A stretch of DNA of 64,000 bases from positions 610,452 through 674,451 of the forward strand of contig NZ_BAMS01000002.1 in assembly GCF_000616095.1 (NCBI RefSeq), written 5' to 3'. The position numbers were made by a program, and so were the translations under genes. Positions 59,370-64,000 of the stretch are shown here, in pieces (position 1 is the first letter of the stretch; every line of letters starts with the position of its first letter). This stretch comes from Sneathiella glossodoripedis JCM 23214. Lineage in GTDB: Bacteria; Pseudomonadota; Alphaproteobacteria; Sneathiellales; Sneathiellaceae. The notes beneath the pieces are model-generated. The model searched no databases, was not told the origin of the DNA, and was given only the letters and a program-made list of their open reading frames with translations.

Positions 59370-60452
59370 TTATGCGTCTGCGACTGCTGAGAAGAACCCG
59401 GTCAAAACGCCGTGGTCTTTCAAGTCGTCTGTGTCACCATCGCCTGAACCAAAGGTCAGCTTTTCGATGCCTCGGAATTCGCCCACAGCAACGCCTTTTT
59501 TATCGCCATAATCGAAGTCCTTATCTTTGGTAAAGGTACGTTTTGCCCAACCAATACCAAGCGCCTGCGCACCACAGAAGTAGTTAGGAGCAACATCGAT
59601 AGAGCTTGCGCCAACGCCAGAGAGAACGCCGATGTCTTCAATCTCCTTGATGATAACGCCATCCCACATCAAATCACCGCCAGTGAAGAGCTTGTTTTTA
59701 GCTCCTCGTGCCAGTGCCTCACGCTGCGCCTGTGTCATTGTCGCGTTTTCTTTCAAATCACGGAAACAATAGGAGTTTGCAAACAACACAAACCAACGCT
59801 CATCTTCGGTTGTCCGAATTGGGCGAATTTTTGGGTTGGCCTGCAAAGCCATACGCTTCATGAGTGAAATTGCTTCTGGCGTCAGCTTATCGTTGGTGCT
59901 GTCAATGTTAGCAAGGGATGCTGAGTGGTCATTAGAAGAGTTATTACTCTTCGCCGCACCAAACAGAACCCTGTCTGCATTATCAACCAGCCAAGCGTCC
60001 TTTTGTGTCTCGGTTGCTGATGCATACGCCACACCGTTAATTGAACCAAACGCTGCGATAATATCATCGCGCGTTTTTTCCATCATCCAGTCCTTAAGAA
60101 CTGATTTAGCCGCATCACGCAACGGAATTGCAGAAAACTGCTCATCTGTTGAAGCGACACGAACCGCATGACGAATTTGCTCAACTGTCAGCTTGTGGCT
60201 TCGGGAGGCCATATCCTCTTCGTTGCCTTCAAGCGTGTTGGATCCGGTTACACCATCACCTGCCAGCTTATTGACAAGAGCAAAGGTAATACTGTCACCG
60301 TTTTTCTTTGTCAGATCATCTTTGACTTGGATAATTGAGTTTTCGCTTGTGCCCATAAAGGGTTTAAAGCGGTTTTGTGAGAGGTACTCCTTGAAGAACT
60401 TGGAGTCCCACTGTTGCACGGTCAAGCCCGTGGCTACTGTAGTGTCTGCCAT
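59370..60452 (-). CDS. Major capsid protein, N4-gp56 family
   Basis: 360 aa HK97-fold coat protein. VQQWDSKFFKEYLSQNRFKP, DSITFALVNKLAGDGVTGSN and VEQIRHAVRVASTDEQFSAI match the N4-gp56 coat family, and the C-terminal half has FCGAQALGIGWAKR. It lies after the scaffold gene. This coat class in a P22-like gene order is a mosaic seen in some prophages. Confidence 0.85.
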   Translation of the reverse strand: MADTTVATGLTVQQWDSKFFKEYLSQNRFKPFMGTSENSIIQVKDDLTKKNGDSITFALVNKLAGDGVTGSNTLEGNEEDMASRSHKLTVEQIRHAVRVASTDEQFSAIPLRDAAKSVLKDWMMEKTRDDIIAAFGSINGVAYASATETQKDAWLVDNADRVLFGAAKSNNSSNDHSASLANIDSTNDKLTPEAISLMKRMALQANPKIRPIRTTEDERWFVLFANSYCFRDLKENATMTQAQREALARGAKNKLFTGGDLMWDGVIIKEIEDIGVLSGVGASSIDVAPNYFCGAQALGIGWAKRTFTKDKDFDYGDKKGVAVGEFRGIEKLTFGSGDGDTDDLKDHGVLTGFFSAVADA

Positions 60453-60505
60453 TTAAAAAAATCCATCTAAGGGAACTGGACTGCCTCACGGCGTTCAATT
60501 CGGGT

Positions 60506-61204
60506 TTAGTTCAGAATTTCATCTAGGGATTCCGGGCCGCTCCACTCTGGAGCTTTACTTTTCGCCGTTGGAATATCCGCCAGATTTTCGGGTAAATTTT
60601 TGAGCGCGGCTTCTTTTTCCATCTCTGCCTTCAACTCTGCTCGGATTTCGGCGGAAAGACGGTCTTTGTATGTCTTTGGATCACCAATTTCCTGCAAGGC
60701 CTTGTAGTTTTGACATTGCTGGTAAGCGAAAAGAGCCGGATTTGAAGCTTGTCCGCATTGCAAGGCAAGAGCGGGATTTTCTTTTGTCAGCTTTTCCCAA
60801 GTGCCATCATGAACAACATCAGTATAATCCGAATGAATCACTTTCACGATTTCCTCAGACATACTGACCTTCATGTTCAATATGCTTTGTTCAGTATCAA
60901 TTTTCTGACTTTCGAGTGCACCCTCCGGATCATCATAAAAATCCGGTTTCTTGTCCTGCTTTGCTTCAAGCTCTTGTCTAGCTCTTTCGGCCTCCTGTCG
61001 CTTGTCGCGCTCAGCCATGAGGGCAGCGATCGGAACCATTTCCTCTTTAGGCTCCGGCGGCGAGTCCTCTTCTTTTACGCCCGTTGGCTCTTCCTCTGCT
61101 GCTTGCGGTTCTGGCTCTACAGCCTGTTGGTCAGGTTCAACCACTGTTTCCGCTTCCTGAGCAGGCTCTGGTCCTTCAAAGAATGTTTCTAGTTCATCTT
61201 CCAT
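60506..61204 (-). CDS. Scaffolding protein
   Basis: 232 aa, highly charged. The first 60 residues are Glu/Pro/Ala-rich (EPEPQAAEEEPTGVKEEDSP), then a coiled coil (MAERDKRQEAERARQELEA), a helical middle and a basic-acidic C-terminal helix (SAEIRAELKAEMEKEAALK). This profile plus the position between portal and coat is that of a procapsid scaffold. Confidence 0.78.
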   Translation of the reverse strand: MEDELETFFEGPEPAQEAETVVEPDQQAVEPEPQAAEEEPTGVKEEDSPPEPKEEMVPIAALMAERDKRQEAERARQELEAKQDKKPDFYDDPEGALESQKIDTEQSILNMKVSMSEEIVKVIHSDYTDVVHDGTWEKLTKENPALALQCGQASNPALFAYQQCQNYKALQEIGDPKTYKDRLSAEIRAELKAEMEKEAALKNLPENLADIPTAKSKAPEWSGPESLDEILN

Positions 61205-61266
61205 ATTACCCTCGTATTCGCCCGTAAGTCGGCGTCACTTTTATCGCCCGTTGCCCGGCGGCGGCA

Positions 61267-63020
61267 TTACCCCGCTTCTGGGTGTAATAGGTTGTTCTCT
61301 TTTTCCGCTGCTTCCGCGTTTGTCTTGCGGATTTCCGCACCTTTTTGCTGGAAATCGAGAGTTATTGCTGTGTCTTCTATTTCTCTGGCGCGCTCTTCTT
61401 CTGCTTGACGCTGCGCCTGCGCCTCCTCGTCACCGCCATTAAGCTGTTCGATAAGGCGTTGCTTATTTCTAAGCTGAGAGGCTTCGATCAGGAGTGTTGG
61501 CGGGAACTGAACCCCTGCCTGAACAAGACCGACGAGCTCCTGGAATTGTTCATGCTGTATTGTGATTGTGTCCGGCGCATCTTCTATAATGATGTCCACG
61601 TCAATCTCAGCAACCTTGTTTCGTATTTCCCCGGACGGCTGCTGGAGCATAGGATATTGCTCTATAACTTCCTTTGGATAACCTTGAAGCTCACCAATAG
61701 GAATGGGCTGGTTGAGACCTACAAACTTGACGTTGTTCTCGTCATCCGTAACCCGGACCCATTTCTCCTTAGTCCAGAACTGCTGCACAAGATGCCAGAT
61801 CATCTCATAGACTTCCTGCTTCCACATCCGGTAGCCGTCCAGAAGTGTCGCAAGCTCTATGTAACCACCCTGCTGCTGCGCTATGATAGCCCGACCAGAC
61901 TCCGCGCCTTTATCTCCCTTACCCATCATGGAGGCGTTAGGCCCCATCAGGTCTATTTCCTGCTTAGCCTCCTGCAGGAGATTGAATTGACCGACAACCT
62001 GATCATCATTCTTAAGCACTTCAAAGCGCATATTGGGATTAATGACAACGTGCCCGTCCGGCTTGGCTAGTTCTGACTTAGCCTTGCGAACGTCAACCGC
62101 TCCCTCGTCGCCCATCGTTTGACGCTGGTTAAGGAAGTGAAGCAGTTTAGAACGGCGTTTGTTAATTTCATCCTGCGGGGAAATCATCTCCCTCACAACG
62201 CCATAACGGTTATTATCTCTGTCCACATAGGCGGAACGTAGTTTCATGCCGCACAGGCTTTCACCGTCCTGTGTTCGGTAAGGAGATGGGCCCTCGCTAA
62301 TAACACCGCCCTTGGTAAATAAGCTGTGGTGCCATTCATCCCCGATTTTATACCAAATCTTGACGATTTTTACGCGCTTGCGCTTCTTATCCCCCACATC
62401 GTATGTTTGGGTTTATCGTCATATGTATCCGCTGTTGACGCCTCGCTAACTGTTAGCTCAATAGCATCTTTCGCGTGGCTCCATCTTGTAACGGCTTGGT
62501 CAGCATCCATCCAAATCATGCCGCCTAAAAACCGCGCATCTGAAAAATCTTTCTTTGAACTGTATGGATCATAAAACAGCCTATCCCAAGCCCACCCTGT
62601 TATTATAATTTCAGGGTCATCGCCTTTCATGCGGATGCCAACCTCACACCCGCACACACCCTCCACAAGCAGGTTCTCCCAACCATCAGAGGCGATTGAG
62701 TCAAAGTTATTTTTTTGCTCCACAAAACGCAGGGCATCACTAGCTGCAATAGCGCCCTCTTCATCCTTTGGCGTCCTTGGGTATGCTTTTGGATCGGTCC
62801 TCTGCTGCTTTTCAATGCCTGTAAGAAAATCAATCTTCCGCTTAATTCGGTTAATGGTAATGATAGGCTGCTTGCGCTTTTTAAGCTCTGCCTGCTCTTC
62901 TGCTGTCCATTGAATATTGTCGTAATAGTCACGGTCTCTCTCAGCCTGCTTGCGCGCACCTGTAGTGCTTTCTTCCGCTGCTTCTGCCCATTCAATGAGT
63001 TGTGCTAAACTGTTTTCCAT
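61267..63020 (-). CDS. Portal protein, P22-like (frame interrupted)
   Basis: The 5' part (63020 to about 62396) has ERDRDYYDNIQWTAEEQAEL and KIDFLTGIEKQQRTDPKAYP. The frame breaks at 62391-62395, where six G appear as five: restoring one gives TMWGDKKRKRVKIVKIWYKI. The remainder, ending in a Glu/Gln-rich helix, reaches 61267. Joined, 584 aa. It forms the dodecameric DNA gate of the head and overlaps the terminase stop by 16 nt. Confidence 0.82.
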
Positions 63021-64000
63021 GACTCCTCGACTTCATCCTCAAACACATCCGCCCAAGCGTCTTTAACCTTCGGTTTCTCAATTGTTCTTACCCACGGCCT
63101 TGACATGCAGGCGTATCGCCACTCATCAGCCGCGTGGTCTTCTGAACTTGTATCTAAATCTTCTGGTTTGTTTTCATCGTGCTGCAGAGCCGGGATGGTT
63201 CGAATACTGTCAACACAGGTTGAAAAGCAGTAAATCATAGGCTGATCTTCACCTATCATCCGGTCTCTCATTTGAGACCAACCTGCCAACCTCTGCTTGT
63301 CTGCAGGCTTAAAAAATACTTTCTTGGCTGAGAACCGCTCCGCCTGAGACGGTCCGCCATCCTCCGCAAAGATTGAGGTGTCAGCCACCCCATATGAGAT
63401 TTTATCTCCCGCTTCCCGCTCTTTAATGCCATCCGCGACCTGCTCAACTGTGAGCTTTAACCCAACATCTGGCGACTTCTTTCCGTACCATTCGCGATAA
63501 CGAACCATCGCCCCGCGCGGTATGATTTGACCGTCTGGCGTCCTGAATTGTTCGTTTGCAATTGCCCACCAACCAACAGAGAAAGGCTTTGCTGAACCCC
63601 AGTCAAAAGACCGAAAGCGCAACCAGTCTTTAGGTATTTCAAAAGGCCTCAAAACATGTGTCTGAGCGTTCCAGCAATCAAAGTATGCGCCCTCAACAAC
63701 ATTCCAGTCACCCCAACGCATCGCGTCAACAAGTGCTTTTGACCCTAACCCCTCTAGGCGTTTCTCATAATCCGGATCATCCCGAGCCATTGATGGATTG
63801 TCTTCAAGCCGGGCGGGAATAAATTGCCGCAACATTCCGCCCTCACTCGGAGGCATTCGCCTTACTTCCATCGGCTCAACATCATCCACAAATGTTGTCT
63901 TTACGAACTGATGACCAACACCACCCGGATTTGCCCCGCTGATTATTCGAGGGAATATGCCTTTATATTCCTCCTTTAAATCAATACCGACCATGCGAAC
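63005..64000 (-). CDS. Terminase large subunit (partial)
   Basis: Only the C-terminal 331 residues or so are in the window; the ATPase motifs lie beyond 64000. IISGANPGGVGHQFVKTTFV is the end of the ATPase domain. FRSFDWGSAKPFSVGWW starts the RNase H-like nuclease domain with its first Asp, and YGVADTSIFAEDGGPS and HAADEWRYACMSRPW the later acidic residues. It packages DNA into the head. Confidence 0.85.
   Translation of the reverse strand, partial: VRMVGIDLKEEYKGIFPRIISGANPGGVGHQFVKTTFVDDVEPMEVRRMPPSEGGMLRQFIPARLEDNPSMARDDPDYEKRLEGLGSKALVDAMRWGDWNVVEGAYFDCWNAQTHVLRPFEIPKDWLRFRSFDWGSAKPFSVGWWAIANEQFRTPDGQIIPRGAMVRYREWYGKKSPDVGLKLTVEQVADGIKEREAGDKISYGVADTSIFAEDGGPSQAERFSAKKVFFKPADKQRLAGWSQMRDRMIGEDQPMIYCFSTCVDSIRTIPALQHDENKPEDLDTSSEDHAADEWRYACMSRPWVRTIEKPKVKDAWADVFEDEVEESWKTV

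Larger units (their letters stand above)
44965..64000. mobile_element. Prophage, P22-like podovirus order with N4-gp56 coat (right end outside window)
   Basis: Bounded on the left by the tRNA-His 3' half. Late genes on the minus strand run terminase, portal, scaffold, coat, head decoration, adaptor, gp10-like stabiliser, ejection proteins, tail fibre, lysis. Cargo-like genes on the plus strand are a lipoprotein (57128), a small membrane protein (51136) and the RNA-controlled pair (45683-46170). No integrase, repressor or replication gene is seen, so they should lie to the right of 64000. Several late genes carry probable single-base sequence errors, so decay cannot be judged. Confidence 0.9.

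Noticed and set aside
61345-62070. 241-codon plus-strand ORF opposite the portal gene
   Set aside because: It is the antisense of a conserved coding frame and has no recognisable domain.

Overview
The window is a piece of an alphaproteobacterial chromosome, probably from a Rhodospirillales/Sneathiellales/Kordiimonadales-like lineage. This rests on gene order (rpsB-tsf-pyrH-frr-uppS-cdsA-dxr-rseP; tig-clpP-clpX-lon-hup; nuoA-N followed by birA-coaX-rnj-mce-DUF1467-proS-lolE-lolD-dnaE), a short ProRS, and a GAAC-N7-GAAC LexA box of the alphaproteobacterial type. The genus cannot be fixed from what is visible. Almost every host gene in the first 44 kb lies on the minus strand.

Layout. 1-6390: translation and envelope cluster (rseP start, dxr, cdsA, uppS, frr, pyrH, then tsf and rpsB). 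6571-10080: dnaE. 10200-10378: an unannotated-looking 35-codon membrane peptide gene behind an apparent SOS promoter. 10495-19009: lolD, lolE, proS, small genes, methylmalonyl-CoA epimerase, RNase J, coaX, birA. 19006-33177: the 14-gene NADH dehydrogenase I operon. 33396-34077: tRNA-Asp and tRNA-Val. 34194-40990: hup, lon, clpX, clpP, tig and tRNA-Leu. 41251-44923: a small conserved gene, NAD(P)HX repair, an amidase and a PGPGW-like membrane protein.

44965-64000 (and beyond): a prophage inserted in a tRNA gene, most likely tRNA-His, of which only the 3' half remains at this end. Its minus-strand late genes have P22-like podovirus order (terminase, portal, scaffold, coat, head completion, gp10-like, three ejection proteins, tail fibre, lysis), but the coat protein is of the N4-gp56 type. 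The lysis cassette holds a T4-type lysozyme, small membrane proteins and a GHSMGG lipase. Integrase, repressor and early genes are not in the window and should lie to the right.

The most unusual stretch is 45340-46170, between the att site and the lysis genes. Two perfect TTGTTA-N17-TATAAT promoters diverge from one shared palindrome. Leftward, one would make a hairpin RNA of about 50 nt. Rightward, the other starts exactly at the 5' edge of a closed, pseudoknotted RNA domain of about 208 nt. The 3' end of that domain can pair either with its own 5' end or with the ribosome binding site of the next gene, which is the logic of a riboswitch. The controlled pair comprises a 98-codon gene with an in-frame TGA and, coupled by ATGA, a 64-aa protein resembling the N-terminal part of HigA antitoxins.

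Sequence quality caution: at least 15 genes, many essential, have their reading frame broken by what looks like one (sometimes two) missing bases, usually in a short homopolymer. These are annotated as single genes with the break position given, because sequencing or assembly error is the simplest explanation.
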